Notes: generated by a model from the letters alone, not told the origin. 64,000 nt of DNA from UBA4416 sp036676295 (GCA_036676295.1 JAKFDE010000058.1:62001-126000), one strand, 5' to 3'. Positions 44,904-55,660 are shown, numbered from the stretch's first letter. Numbers and translations are program-made.

Positions 44904-45216
44904 GATGTAATAGTTTAAAAATATTATACATATTAATGAGGTTTAAATAATTAAAGAAAGAAAAATATGACAGTTCCCAGGTCCAGTATATTGTTTAAGG
45001 TACCAGATACATTTAGAGTCAAATGAAAAGAAATCTCAATACTAATTTACAGAGAAGCAATAAAAAAAAATAATAATTTAAGTTTTGAAAAGAGTTTAGT
45101 TTTTCGTACCTTATATTTAAGAGGATATATTTTCAAATTTTTTTAATCAGAAAACGGCTTATATTTTTTAAAGGCTCAATGATTAGTGCAAAGCTCCTAC
45201 TCGTGTAATGCACGCA
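44904..45216. other. Gene-free stretch
   Basis: 313 bp between the lipoprotein gene and the LytTR regulator, both on the minus strand. I see no RNA gene, repeat or clear terminator. Confidence 0.6.
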
Positions 45217-45963
45217 TTAAAGTTTGTTTAATCTTTTTAAAAAATCGTCCTTTTTGCGTTGCGAAACATCTACTTCAGAGCCATCCTGCATGGTAATAGT
45301 CCCCGTTCTTCCGGGCTTATATGATTTAATAAAATCAATATTTACTAAATGCGAATGATGCACGCGTATGAAATTATAATCGCTCAAAAAATTCTCGAAC
45401 TCTCCAAGGTTTTTGTTTGCTAATATTTTTTCCTGTCCATTGATATAGCACCAGGTGGATTTTCCATTTGCTTCACACTGAGTAATGGTTTTTATCTCAA
45501 CAAATACTAAACCTGTATTGGTTGCTAAAGCCAGTTTATTATTATCGGATTTAAGACTTTTATAATTATAACTTAAACTCTCAAAATCATTGTTATCAGG
45601 TAGTTGTTCTTTTTTAATTACTTTTTGTACAGCTAGTTTAAGTTCTTCTTCATCAACTGGTTTTAATAGGTAATCAACGGCAGAAAATTTGAAAGCTTTA
45701 AGTGCATATTTGTCATATGCGGTTACAAAAATGATGGAAAAATTGATGTTATCGAATTTTTCTAATAGATCAAACCCCGTACCTCCGGGCATTTCAATAT
45801 CTAAAAATACCAGGTCGGGTTTTTTTTCGAGGATACTAAAGAAAGCATCTTCTGCTGAACCTACTTTATCTACAATAGTTACAGTAGGGCAGTTTTCTTT
45901 TAAAATAATTTCTAAAAGATCCCTCCCTTTATTTTCGTCGTCTACTATAATCGCGTTAATCAT
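45217..45963 (-). CDS. LytTR-type response regulator
   Basis: 248 aa. The receiver domain (1-120) has Asp8/Asp9 and the phosphoacceptor Asp55 (LVFLDIEMPGG), Thr and Lys in the expected places (FVTAYDKYAL and LLKPVDEEEL). The LytTR DNA-binding domain is at about 148-246 (FIRVHHSHLVNIDFIKSYKP). LytTR regulators bind promoters of envelope or secretion genes. It is encoded 4 bp after the kinase gene and is its probable cognate. Confidence 0.93.
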   Translation of the reverse strand: MINAIIVDDENKGRDLLEIILKENCPTVTIVDKVGSAEDAFFSILEKKPDLVFLDIEMPGGTGFDLLEKFDNINFSIIFVTAYDKYALKAFKFSAVDYLLKPVDEEELKLAVQKVIKKEQLPDNNDFESLSYNYKSLKSDNNKLALATNTGLVFVEIKTITQCEANGKSTWCYINGQEKILANKNLGEFENFLSDYNFIRVHHSHLVNIDFIKSYKPGRTGTITMQDGSEVDVSQRKKDDFLKRLNKL

Positions 45964-45967
45964 GATG

Positions 45968-48961
45968 TTAGTTGTTTTGTGGAATGGTAATAATAATTTT
46001 TGTTCCTTCTGCTGCTTTGTTGTCGGAATTAATTTTATCTACTATTTCCAGTTTTATGTGCGTATTTTTTATATAATTTAATGTTTCTATTCGCTCTTCT
46101 GTTAGTTTCATTCCCATAGATGTATGTTCTTTGGCTGACAGTTGCTTTATTTCTGCTGCTTTTTTTCTACCAATACCATTATCATCAATAGTGATGATAA
46201 TTAAATCATTTTCAAATATAATTGAAAGATTTAAAATGCCTTTTTTGTTAAGATTACGCAATCCATGATGAATAGCATTTTCTACAAAAGGTTGCAATAG
46301 CATGGTAGGAATTTCAGTACCTTCTAAATTAATAGTTGGATCAATGTTTAATTGAAAATCAAAGCTGTTATCCAATCGTAGCTGTTCCATTTCTATGTAT
46401 AGGGATAAAATATGAATTTCTTCGGATAAAGGAATTGTGTTAGAATTGGTGTGTTCTAAAAACAGGCGAATTAATTTTGAAAATTTACCGAGGTATTTGT
46501 TCGCCGCTGCTTTATTATCGGTGGTTATAAAATACTTTATGGTGTTTAAACAATTAAACATAAAATGTGGATTCATTTGCCCTTGTAAGGCTTTTAACTC
46601 TAAAGCAGCATATTGTTTATTGATCTCGGTATTAAGTGCGGCTTTTTCTCTGATCTTTTTTGTACGATAATAAACTATAGTAAAAAATACAAGGGTAGAA
46701 AAAATTGCTAACAGAATATAGAACATTCCGGTTTTCCAAAATGGAAAAGGAATATGAATAGTGACTTTTTGTTCTTCAATGTATCCATATACTGCAATTT
46801 TAAAAACATAGTCGCCGGGTGGTAATTTTGAATAACTAACGCTTCGATCATTGCTGGGTTTATTCCAGGCCTGGTCATATCCTTCTAATTTATATTCAAA
46901 TAAAAGATTTTTTGTGTCTCCAAAAAAAGGGGCGGTGAAATTAATGACGATTTTTCGTGTATCATTACTTATTGTAATAACGGAATCATAAATGTTTTGA
47001 GGTATGTCATCGGCTTCAATACTTTGTATGATAACTTTTGGGATGTAATTATTTTCTGATATTGTTTTAGGATTGATAACTGCTATGCCATTAGCTGTTG
47101 GAAATAGAATTTTTCCGTCATTTGTTTTTAAGCCGGCATATTGAAAGCCTCCGTTGCATTCTGAGTTTTTCATGCCGTCTTCTTTTCCAAAGTAACGCAC
47201 ATTTATAAATAATGATTTTTCATCAGCATAATCATTAAGGCTTTTTCGTTGGGCTGAGTAAACCCCTCTATTTGAACTTATCCATAAATTATTATCATTA
47301 TCTTCAATAATACATGAAGTAAATTCATCAATAATATTTTCAGATTCGTTAAAAGAAAAGAAGGTGTTGTTTTTAAATCGATTAATTCCTCCTCCGTATG
47401 TTGCTATCCAAAAAACACCTTCCTTATCTTCATGAATATGTCGTACATTATTATCTGATAGTCCATCATCAACTGTATAAAGTTTTACGGTTTCATTTTC
47501 TATTACGCCTAAGCCTTTATTTGAACAGAACCAGAGCCTGTTTTTGGAGTCTTGAAAAATATGAGTGACAGAACCCTTTATTTTATCTTCATATATTTTT
47601 TGAAATTTATTGTTTTGATAGTTGTATAGCCCTGATTCATTACCGATCCATATTACACCATTTTTGTCCTGCATCAAAGCATAAAATGATCCCTTCATCC
47701 ATTGCTCTTTAGTTTCTATTTTTGAAAATTGTCCTTTTGAATATTTATAGAGCCCTTCATTAAATGTTCCAAGCCAGATATCGCCATTATTTTCTTCCAT
47801 CATGGTCCATACACAACCTATATTACGGTCAACATTGAATAATGAAAAATCATCATTTTTCCATCGCGTAATTTTATTGCAATGACTTATTAATATATCC
47901 TGATTTTTCAATTGTAGAATCGGCCTGCTTATGTCATCCATTAATCCATCTTCTTTTGAAAATAGTTTGATTATTTTAGGTTTAAGTTTATTGAGTCCAC
48001 CATTTACGGTTCCAATCCAAATGTTATCTTCTCTGTCTTTATAAAAAGCAGAAACCTCATTTGATGATAACCCCGAATTTATATTACAATAGGAATAGGT
48101 GTCATTCTCAAGAATAATAGAACCATTTTTTGAAGGCAACCAAATGCGATTATTTTCTTCAACTAAAAGATCATTGTAGCGCCTTTCCGATAAAATTTCT
48201 TTTGGGAGATGAACGGATGAGATCACCCCGTTCTCAATTTTAAAAAGTCCTATATCACTATATGCCCATATTTCGTTTTTCAACCCTTTTTTTAATATAT
48301 AAATTTGGCCGCCTTTTAATTCTTCTACAGTAGTTAGTTTGTTGTTTTTATATACGTATAGGCCTTTATCTGTTGATATGTATAATTCTTGATTTTTAGA
48401 ATACACTATTTTTCGTATGTATGTACCAACGTTAATAAAATCTATAGTTTTCCCATCAACCAGTTTGCATATTTTGCCGGTTGTAAAACCCGCTAAAATT
48501 TCGTGGTTTTCGTTTTCGCAGATCGTGTTTACATAATTCCTTTCGTCGACGTTAAAAACTTCAAAATTACCATTTGAATATTTTACCAGTTTTTTATTGG
48601 CCGACATGAGCCACAAATTTTGTTTACTGTCTTCAAATAGATCATTAAAACTATTATGAGGTAAAGTAGGAGTATTGGTTGTATTAAATAATTCAAAATT
48701 ATTTCCATCAAATCGCAATAAACCATTATACGTTGATACCCAAAAATACCCATTTTGAGTTTGAAGCATGGTTAAAATACTATTTTGTGGTAGCCCGTTT
48801 TCGGAATTCCAAAATTTGATCACATAATTTTGTTTTGGGCTTAAACTCTTTTCAGAAATAATACCCGGTTGTGCATTTGTTCTTTCGCTCAAAAAAAAGC
48901 ACAATAAAATAAGGCTTGTTATTTTTAGTATATATGGGTTTAAAATTTTAGACATTTTCAA
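45968..48961 (-). CDS. Two-component sensor kinase with periplasmic beta-propeller
   Basis: 997 aa. Signal peptide (to about residue 30), two seven-bladed Reg_prop-type propeller regions (about 35-640; repeated WIGT/NGGLNKL and WIATYGGGINRF units), a Y_Y_Y domain (about 690-745), one membrane helix near 754-775, then a His_kinase domain (PF06580 type) with the phospho-His in QMNPHFMFNCLN (about 795) and an ATPase domain (ENAIHHGLRN, DDNGIGRK). Such hybrid-like receptors sense polysaccharides or other periplasmic signals. It shares an operon with the LytTR regulator and diverges from two large secreted protein genes, which it may control. Confidence 0.93.
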   Translation of the reverse strand: MKMSKILNPYILKITSLILLCFFLSERTNAQPGIISEKSLSPKQNYVIKFWNSENGLPQNSILTMLQTQNGYFWVSTYNGLLRFDGNNFELFNTTNTPTLPHNSFNDLFEDSKQNLWLMSANKKLVKYSNGNFEVFNVDERNYVNTICENENHEILAGFTTGKICKLVDGKTIDFINVGTYIRKIVYSKNQELYISTDKGLYVYKNNKLTTVEELKGGQIYILKKGLKNEIWAYSDIGLFKIENGVISSVHLPKEILSERRYNDLLVEENNRIWLPSKNGSIILENDTYSYCNINSGLSSNEVSAFYKDREDNIWIGTVNGGLNKLKPKIIKLFSKEDGLMDDISRPILQLKNQDILISHCNKITRWKNDDFSLFNVDRNIGCVWTMMEENNGDIWLGTFNEGLYKYSKGQFSKIETKEQWMKGSFYALMQDKNGVIWIGNESGLYNYQNNKFQKIYEDKIKGSVTHIFQDSKNRLWFCSNKGLGVIENETVKLYTVDDGLSDNNVRHIHEDKEGVFWIATYGGGINRFKNNTFFSFNESENIIDEFTSCIIEDNDNNLWISSNRGVYSAQRKSLNDYADEKSLFINVRYFGKEDGMKNSECNGGFQYAGLKTNDGKILFPTANGIAVINPKTISENNYIPKVIIQSIEADDIPQNIYDSVITISNDTRKIVINFTAPFFGDTKNLLFEYKLEGYDQAWNKPSNDRSVSYSKLPPGDYVFKIAVYGYIEEQKVTIHIPFPFWKTGMFYILLAIFSTLVFFTIVYYRTKKIREKAALNTEINKQYAALELKALQGQMNPHFMFNCLNTIKYFITTDNKAAANKYLGKFSKLIRLFLEHTNSNTIPLSEEIHILSLYIEMEQLRLDNSFDFQLNIDPTINLEGTEIPTMLLQPFVENAIHHGLRNLNKKGILNLSIIFENDLIIITIDDNGIGRKKAAEIKQLSAKEHTSMGMKLTEERIETLNYIKNTHIKLEIVDKINSDNKAAEGTKIIITIPQNN

Positions 48962-49182
48962 TGAATAAACTTAATCAATTTATAGCTAAGTTTACTTTTA
49001 GGCGATAAAATCAGACTATTTTTTTTACTCAATTATCAGGCCCGATCCTCAGTTGTTCGCCCTTTAACTCAATTAGGAAGCAGTACTATTTTAGCAGTAA
49101 TTATGGCCATTTCAGTGCTATAAAACGGTGTAGTTTTATGTTACAAAGATCCTACAATTTTTAAAATTTAGATCAAATAAAC

Positions 49183-52026
49183 ATGAATAAACTTTTACTT
49201 TTTAGCTTTTTATTTTTTATTGTTGTTAGTATAAACACTAATGCTCAAACTACGATTATTAATTCTGCAAATGCTACAGGCACTTCTGGTGCTGATGGAA
49301 GTTTTGAATCGGCATCTCCTTCAGGATGGACTATAGTAAACGGAGCAACAAACAAATGGTTTATGGGCACTCAGTCTTTTTGTTCCGGAACAAAAGGGGC
49401 TTATGTTGGTACTGCTTCTGGAAATAATAATTATACAATAGGTACTTCAGCAGTGTCTCATTTTTATAAAAACATTTCTTTTCCAGCGGGAGAAACATGT
49501 ATCACACTGGCGTTTAATTTTAAATCGGGAGGAGAAAGTGGTTTTGATGGATTGAAAATTTATTTAGGTTCAAGTGCAGTTAATCCCGTTGCAAATACAG
49601 ATTACACAACGACTGATGCAACTGCTGTTCAGATTGGAAACACATGGTATAATTTACAAGCCGGATGCGGAACTATTTCTATTGCCATTCCCGCTTCTTA
49701 TGCAGGGACTACAAAAAAAATAGTTTTTAGTTGGAAAAATGATGCTAGTATTGGCGATGGGGTAGGAGCAACGGTAGATGCAGTTTCACTTGTGTCTGTA
49801 GCACCGTCAGTTCCCGGCTGTGCAACGTTAACTACTCCTGCCGATGGAGCTACCGGCCAAACAAAATGTAATCCAACCATTAGTTGGACTGCGCCCGCAA
49901 CTACCGGATGCAATGCTCCTACAATGTATTATGTATATTTTGGTACCGCTACAAACCCTGCATTGTTTGATAGTACAACTTCGACCAGTTATCAACTTGG
50001 TGTTTTAAATAGTTCAACACAATATTTTTGGAGAATTGTTCCTAAAAATAATTCAGGGCTTGCAACAGGTTGTACTACAGAGTTTGATTTCACAACTAGT
50101 TCAACGGCTTGTTCGGTATCACCAGGCGGAGTAGGCACAAGTAATGTTACCGCATGGTTTAAAGCAGATGGTTTATCTGCCGGAAACGTTACAAGTTGGG
50201 CAACAACATTATCGTCTTTGGGTGGAATTACAGTTACAGACGGAGCTTCACCCTATCCGCAATCAACAAATAGTAATACAAGTGGTAATAATTTATACAA
50301 CTATAATCAGTACGTTTCTTTTTCAGGAAATGTTGCCGGTTCACTTAAAGTGTTAACCAATCCAGGCTCATTTGCTTTGTGTCCCAATAGTACTAATTCT
50401 GCAGACCAAAGTTCGTTTTTTAGTGTGTTCTCAAATAACCCAACCGCTGGAACAAATAATGATAATATCTTAATATGGAGAAACGGATCAGATGCATTCG
50501 GTTCTAGTGGAATTCAATGCAGAGGTTTAGGAACAGGGGTATTATCAATTGGTGATAATACTAATGGAACAAACGCTTCGAGGGCACTAGGCAGCACAAA
50601 TATGAATATTCAACAAATCACTTCTTATACAGGAAATGAAAGTTCATCAAGTTCTATGACAGGATATTTAAATGGAACAGTTACAGCAACTAATAATTCA
50701 GGTGTAGCCTCTCCTCAAGAATTGTCTTTTGGAGGAAGGGCAGGCGGAACAGAATTATTTGAAGGTGTTTCCGCAGAGCATATTTTTTTTAATACTACAC
50801 TTTCAACAGCTTTGGTTAATCGAGTACATACGTATTTGGCAATAAAATATGGCATTACATTAAATACTAGTTATTATGCTCCCAATGCTTCAACAATTTA
50901 TAGCAGAACAGGAGCATATATAAATAATATTATCGGTATAGGAAGAGATGACATCACTGCTTTATTACAAAAGCAATCACATACCATTGATGACACGGTT
51001 CGTATTTATAAAGGAACATTAAGTGTAACTAATGCTGCTAATGCTGCAACTTTCGCTTCAGATCAATCATACGTAGTAATTGGGGCTAACACAGGCAAGC
51101 TTTGTAATACATTAGCCTCTCTTGCTGAAAAACCGGCAGCATGTGGCTTATACTCACGATTGGAAAGAGAGTGGAAAGTGACTAAGACCAATTTTGGAGA
51201 AAGCTTTAATATGAATATTAAATTAAACAATTGCGCAATACCGGGATCTGTTAATGTTGCCCATTTACGTTTATTAGTAGATGATGATGGAAATTTTGGT
51301 AATGGAGGTACAACATGTTATGCCAATGGAGATGGCAGTGGAATAGTTTTTACTTATGCTAATCCTCTTATTATAATTACAGGAATTTCAAATACTCATA
51401 TTGCAAATAATGACACCAAGTATATTACTGTTGGATCAGTAAATGCATTAACCCCTTTGCCCATTGAGTTAATAAACTTTGTAGCTAAATGTGTTAACCA
51501 ATCTATGGTATTAAACTGGAGTACCGCTTCGGAAACAAATAATGATCATTTTGAAGTACAAAGAAGTAATGATGGAGTTAACTTTAGTAGTATCGCTCAA
51601 GTTGCAGGCCATATAAACTCTACACAATTACAGCAATATCAATATGTAGATACTTCTGCACCAAATGGTAATTTGTATTACCGATTAAAACAAGTTGATA
51701 CAGACTTGTCTGTAACCTACCATCAAATCATTACCGTAGAAAATGATTGCCTTAATTCTATTAATAACCAAGGAAATATCAGTATTTACCCTAATCCTAA
51801 TAATGGAAATGTACTGCATATAGGATATGTTATTAAGAAAGACGAAGAGGTTTCAGTAAAAATTTATGATGTTTTAGGTGAGATAATATCTGATCAAGCC
51901 ATAAGATTGCTTGCACAAACTACAGAAACAGATTTATTTTTAGACGATTTTGCCAAAGGCATTTATTTTATACAAATAGAATCAACACAACTAAATAACA
52001 AACCCATAAAGTTAATTAAAGAGTAA
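49183..52026 (+). CDS. Secreted multidomain protein with type IX sorting domain, 947 aa
   Basis: Signal peptide ends around NTNAQ. A Ser-rich jelly-roll-like domain (about 25-205) is followed by a fibronectin III-like domain (about 218-308, ending QYFWRIVPKNNSG). A LamG-like domain follows from about 315 (SPGGVGTSNVTAWFKADGLS) with a YLAIKYGITLN segment near 550. A second fibronectin-like domain runs from about 756 (LPIELINFVAKCVNQSMVL), and a sorting domain from about 866 (ISIYPNPNNGNVL). It is probably surface-attached or released by the type IX system. It sits next to another secreted gene and is divergent from the propeller kinase. Confidence 0.87.
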   Translation: MNKLLLFSFLFFIVVSINTNAQTTIINSANATGTSGADGSFESASPSGWTIVNGATNKWFMGTQSFCSGTKGAYVGTASGNNNYTIGTSAVSHFYKNISFPAGETCITLAFNFKSGGESGFDGLKIYLGSSAVNPVANTDYTTTDATAVQIGNTWYNLQAGCGTISIAIPASYAGTTKKIVFSWKNDASIGDGVGATVDAVSLVSVAPSVPGCATLTTPADGATGQTKCNPTISWTAPATTGCNAPTMYYVYFGTATNPALFDSTTSTSYQLGVLNSSTQYFWRIVPKNNSGLATGCTTEFDFTTSSTACSVSPGGVGTSNVTAWFKADGLSAGNVTSWATTLSSLGGITVTDGASPYPQSTNSNTSGNNLYNYNQYVSFSGNVAGSLKVLTNPGSFALCPNSTNSADQSSFFSVFSNNPTAGTNNDNILIWRNGSDAFGSSGIQCRGLGTGVLSIGDNTNGTNASRALGSTNMNIQQITSYTGNESSSSSMTGYLNGTVTATNNSGVASPQELSFGGRAGGTELFEGVSAEHIFFNTTLSTALVNRVHTYLAIKYGITLNTSYYAPNASTIYSRTGAYINNIIGIGRDDITALLQKQSHTIDDTVRIYKGTLSVTNAANAATFASDQSYVVIGANTGKLCNTLASLAEKPAACGLYSRLEREWKVTKTNFGESFNMNIKLNNCAIPGSVNVAHLRLLVDDDGNFGNGGTTCYANGDGSGIVFTYANPLIIITGISNTHIANNDTKYITVGSVNALTPLPIELINFVAKCVNQSMVLNWSTASETNNDHFEVQRSNDGVNFSSIAQVAGHINSTQLQQYQYVDTSAPNGNLYYRLKQVDTDLSVTYHQIITVENDCLNSINNQGNISIYPNPNNGNVLHIGYVIKKDEEVSVKIYDVLGEIISDQAIRLLAQTTETDLFLDDFAKGIYFIQIESTQLNNKPIKLIKE

Positions 52027-52066
52027 AATAAATTTTAGTACCATTTTATTTTTAAATAAAGCTCAC

Positions 52067-54994
52067 ATGAAAAAATTTCTACTTTTTGTTTCAAAAATTA
52101 TTACAGGCATTTTTTTAATTTTTATAACTGCCTCTGCATTTTCTCAGTCTCCGGGAGGTGTAGCCACTAATTTATCTGTTTGGTATAAAGCCGACGCTGG
52201 CACAACAGTTAGCAACAATCCGGTTAGTGCCTGGTCTTCTAGTGGAGGCAGTGCAGCAACGTATAGTTTAACACAGGCCTCGGCAAGTAACCGACCTGTG
52301 TTAGTTAATGGAGCTACTAGTTATACAAAGTATAATTATAATCCACGAATTAAATTTAATAGTGCAACTTCTACAATGTTAAGAAACACGGCAACAACTC
52401 CAAATTTACTTGGAACCGATGGCGTCGCTATTGTAATTACAGATCAAAATTCAACTAGTGGTACTGCTTTTGGATATTATTCAAGTACTAATTATAAATA
52501 CCAATTAAAACCAAGTTTTAGATTTCAAACGGGGACTTCGGGCTTGGGCTATACGTTTGATTATGGGGCACCAACCGAATATTCTTCAACTTCCGTTTCT
52601 ATGTTAGCGGCTTATGGTTGTGGCCCAACAATGAATTTAAGAAAAAATTCTGTTCCCATAAATTGTAGTAATTGTGGATTAGCACTTTATAATCCTGCGG
52701 TATCTTCGGCTTTTTCTTTAGGCTCCACAGGTACTTCAGAATATTGTAATAATGCGATTGGTGAAGTGATCCTATATAGTATCAAGCCAACTTTGCCGGA
52801 AATGGATAGAATAGAATCTTACTTAGCGATTAAATATGGTATTACAAGAGGTGGTAATACTCAAACAGGAGCAACATATAATTACGTAGCTTCTGATGGA
52901 ACAACTACTCTTTGGGATAAAACAATAAACACCGGTTTTAACAATGATATAGCTTGTATAGGAAGAGATGATGGATCAGCTTTAATACAAAAACAATCCA
53001 TTAGTGCAAACAATGGAGAGGCTGTTACCATTGCGCTTGGTAATACAGCTATCCCAACAGAAAATGCAACTAACACGTTTACATTTACAAATAATATTTC
53101 TTTTTTAGCATGGGGAAATAATGGGCAAACAAATACATTTAATACGGGGGCTGCAATGCCGGTTGGTATTTTAGAAAGATTAAACAGAATATGGAAAACA
53201 CAATCAACTAATTTTTCTGAACAAGTAACTTTTGGTTTTGAAGATGGACAAATAACAGGTTTAGGAAGCATTGGAACGTTGTGTTTATTATTTGATGATG
53301 ATGGAAATTTTTCTGATGCAACTATTGTTGGTGCTTGTTCTGCTACAGACCCTACAGGCAGCAGAGTTGAATTTTTAAACATTACTATGCCGGTAGGCAA
53401 GCCGTATTTTACTTTGGCAAGAGTACAGTTGCCTACTACAGCATCAAACAATGGGCCTGTTTGTGAAGGAACTACTTTAAGTTTGGTTGGTGAATTAGTT
53501 GGCGGAAGCACATATACCTGGAGTGGCCCAAATACATTCACGGCTTCTGTACAAAATCCATCTATTACCCCGGTTACGCTTGCGGCTAATGGAATTTATT
53601 CTGTGAGCATCAACTCTTATGGTTGTGTTACTAGTTTTACAACTAATGCTGTTATTAATTCAACTGTAAGTCCTTCTGCAACAATAGCTGCTTCTTCGGG
53701 CACAATTTGCGCCGGATCGTTGGTAAGTTTTACGGCTACGCCAACAAACGGAGGTTCAGGACCAAGCTATCAATGGCAAGTGAATGGAACAAATGTTGGT
53801 ACAGGAGCAAGCTATTCTTCATCAGGGTTAAATAATGGTGATGTCGTTAGTGTTGTATTAACTTCAAATGCGGCATGTACATCGCCATTAGTAGTTAATT
53901 CAAATTCAGTAACTATAACAGTAAACTCTATATTAATTCCTGCGGTAATAGCGGCAGCATCAACAACCACTCTTTGTGAAGGAACCAATGTCACTTTTAC
54001 AGCTACTCCTACTAATGGAGGAACATCGCCAAGCTATCAATGGCTGGTGAATGGCATAAGTGCAGGAGCAGGCGCAAGTTTTTCTTCATCAGGCTTAAAT
54101 AATGGAGATGTGGTAACCGTTGAGTTAACATCTAACGCAACGTGTGTTTCACCAAGTACAGCTAACTCTGGTTCTATTACTATGATTGTTACTAATACAA
54201 TAGTTCCTTCGGTAAGTAGTGTAGCGAGCGCAACAAATATTTGTTCAGGAACAGTAGTAAGTTTTACAGCCACTCCTGTAAATGGTGGTAATGCGCCAAC
54301 GTATCAGTGGCAAGTAAATGGGGTTAATGTAATGAGTACAGGATTTACTTATTCTTCAACAAGCATCAGTAATAATGATATCGTAACGGTTACGATGACT
54401 TCCAGTGCACTGTGCGCTGTTCCGGCAGGAGCATTAGCCAATCCTATAACCATGTCTGTAACTCCATTACCGATAGCTGCGTTTAGTTATTCTCCAACAG
54501 AATTAACAGAGGCAAATCCTGATGCCGGTTTTCAAAATCAATCTATCAATTCAACTAGTTGGTTATGGGATTTTGGAATTAATAGTTCAACATCGACTTT
54601 ACAAAACCCTAACTTCACATTCCCTGGTGCCGGAACATATACAGTAACTCTAGAAGCTTTTAATGGAATTTGTAGTAGTATTACTTCCCAAATAATCATT
54701 GTTGATGTGAATTCAATGTATTATATTCCAAATACCTTTACACCTAATGGCGATTCTGTCAATGATTATTTTAGTATTATAGGAAATGGCATTTCTCCTG
54801 ATAATTTTGAAATGAATATCTATAATCGTTGGGGATCATTAATATATAGCACAACAGATATATATGCTCCATGGGACGGAACAGTTTCTGGCGTTGACGT
54901 TCAGGATGGTATCTATGTGTATACATTCATCTTTAAATTAGGGAATTCAACGGAAATAATAAACAAGGCAGGTAACGTTACGATATTCAGATAA
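52067..54994 (+). CDS. Secreted multidomain protein with three Ig-like repeats and CHU_C domain, 975 aa
   Basis: Signal peptide ends around SAFSQ. The N-terminal domain (27-300) has the SPGGVATNLSVWYKADAG and YLAIKYGITRGG signatures shared with the preceding gene, so the two are related. An Ig-like domain precedes three tandem repeats of about 89 residues (536-798) with YQWQVNG and SYSSSGLNNGDVV segments, the DNA itself repeating at about 53672, 53936 and 54203. A PKD-like domain (about 804-880, SWLWDFGINSS) and a CHU_C domain (887-975, IPNTFTPNGDSVNDYF...) end the protein. Type IX secretion substrate; possibly binds glycans. Confidence 0.88.
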   Translation: MKKFLLFVSKIITGIFLIFITASAFSQSPGGVATNLSVWYKADAGTTVSNNPVSAWSSSGGSAATYSLTQASASNRPVLVNGATSYTKYNYNPRIKFNSATSTMLRNTATTPNLLGTDGVAIVITDQNSTSGTAFGYYSSTNYKYQLKPSFRFQTGTSGLGYTFDYGAPTEYSSTSVSMLAAYGCGPTMNLRKNSVPINCSNCGLALYNPAVSSAFSLGSTGTSEYCNNAIGEVILYSIKPTLPEMDRIESYLAIKYGITRGGNTQTGATYNYVASDGTTTLWDKTINTGFNNDIACIGRDDGSALIQKQSISANNGEAVTIALGNTAIPTENATNTFTFTNNISFLAWGNNGQTNTFNTGAAMPVGILERLNRIWKTQSTNFSEQVTFGFEDGQITGLGSIGTLCLLFDDDGNFSDATIVGACSATDPTGSRVEFLNITMPVGKPYFTLARVQLPTTASNNGPVCEGTTLSLVGELVGGSTYTWSGPNTFTASVQNPSITPVTLAANGIYSVSINSYGCVTSFTTNAVINSTVSPSATIAASSGTICAGSLVSFTATPTNGGSGPSYQWQVNGTNVGTGASYSSSGLNNGDVVSVVLTSNAACTSPLVVNSNSVTITVNSILIPAVIAAASTTTLCEGTNVTFTATPTNGGTSPSYQWLVNGISAGAGASFSSSGLNNGDVVTVELTSNATCVSPSTANSGSITMIVTNTIVPSVSSVASATNICSGTVVSFTATPVNGGNAPTYQWQVNGVNVMSTGFTYSSTSISNNDIVTVTMTSSALCAVPAGALANPITMSVTPLPIAAFSYSPTELTEANPDAGFQNQSINSTSWLWDFGINSSTSTLQNPNFTFPGAGTYTVTLEAFNGICSSITSQIIIVDVNSMYYIPNTFTPNGDSVNDYFSIIGNGISPDNFEMNIYNRWGSLIYSTTDIYAPWDGTVSGVDVQDGIYVYTFIFKLGNSTEIINKAGNVTIFR

Positions 54995-55000
54995 GCTAAG

Positions 55001-55363
55001 ATGATCTTAATTATTGAAAGCAATTTTATTGTAGCACTGTCTTTGAAAAATTCACTGAAATTATTTTCTAACACTATCGTCATTAAACCAACACTTAAAA
55101 ATGCGATAGAAATTATTTGTGAAAACACACCCGATTATATTATTGCTACAGAAGAGATTTTATGCGAGTATGGACAAAGCTATAACATACACAATTACCT
55201 TATAAAAAGAAATGTTCCAATTGTTTTGCTAACGGCTAATGGCATGATCGATACTCCTTATGATCTAAATATCATAGACGTATTTTATAAGCCATTTGAT
55301 CCGTGTGAGATTTGTGAAACTTTAATTTCTTATGCTAAAGAAGCGGCTTTAGGAGTATATTGA
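55001..55363 (+). CDS. Stand-alone degenerate receiver-domain protein
   Basis: 120 aa with the fold of a response-regulator receiver but without the phosphoacceptor. The position after DYIIA is Thr50 where Asp is expected, and the acidic pocket holds only Glu6 (IIESNF). The switch Thr78 (VLLTANG) and the Lys97-Pro98 pair (FYKPFDP) are kept. It starts 6 bp after the 975-residue secreted protein, so it is co-expressed. It may be a phosphorylation-independent adaptor, perhaps docking to the nearby propeller kinase system. Confidence 0.68.
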   Translation: MILIIESNFIVALSLKNSLKLFSNTIVIKPTLKNAIEIICENTPDYIIATEEILCEYGQSYNIHNYLIKRNVPIVLLTANGMIDTPYDLNIIDVFYKPFDPCEICETLISYAKEAALGVY

Positions 55364-55628
55364 TAATTAATTAATCGAATTTTTTTTTAAAGATTCCTCA
55401 ATTATTTGCAATATTACTCACTTATTCCATTTGAAACTCTCTTGTTCGAGTGTCCAATAATTAGTCTATTTTGCTAAAAACAAGCGATTTTAAAAGCTTA
55501 ATTTTATGATCATACAGCAGCTTGCTTGTTAAATTACACCATAAACCACTAATAACTTAGCCATGATCAACAAACAATGCAAAGGAATTACCTGTTTATA
55601 AAACAGATCTTAAGTAAAATAATAAATT

Positions 55629-55660
55629 AAAAATGGGTGTAGTATTACACCCATTTTTGT
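55629..55660 (-). terminator. Terminator overlapping the stop of the DUF4199 gene
   Basis: 12-bp stem aaaaatgggtgt (55629-55640) / acacccattttt (55647-55658), loop agtatt. It includes the stop codon region of the minus-strand gene; T runs on both strands. Confidence 0.85.

Noticed and set aside
52882..53541. Minus-strand 219-codon ORF
   Set aside because: Antisense shadow of the 975-aa secreted protein gene; no independent support.
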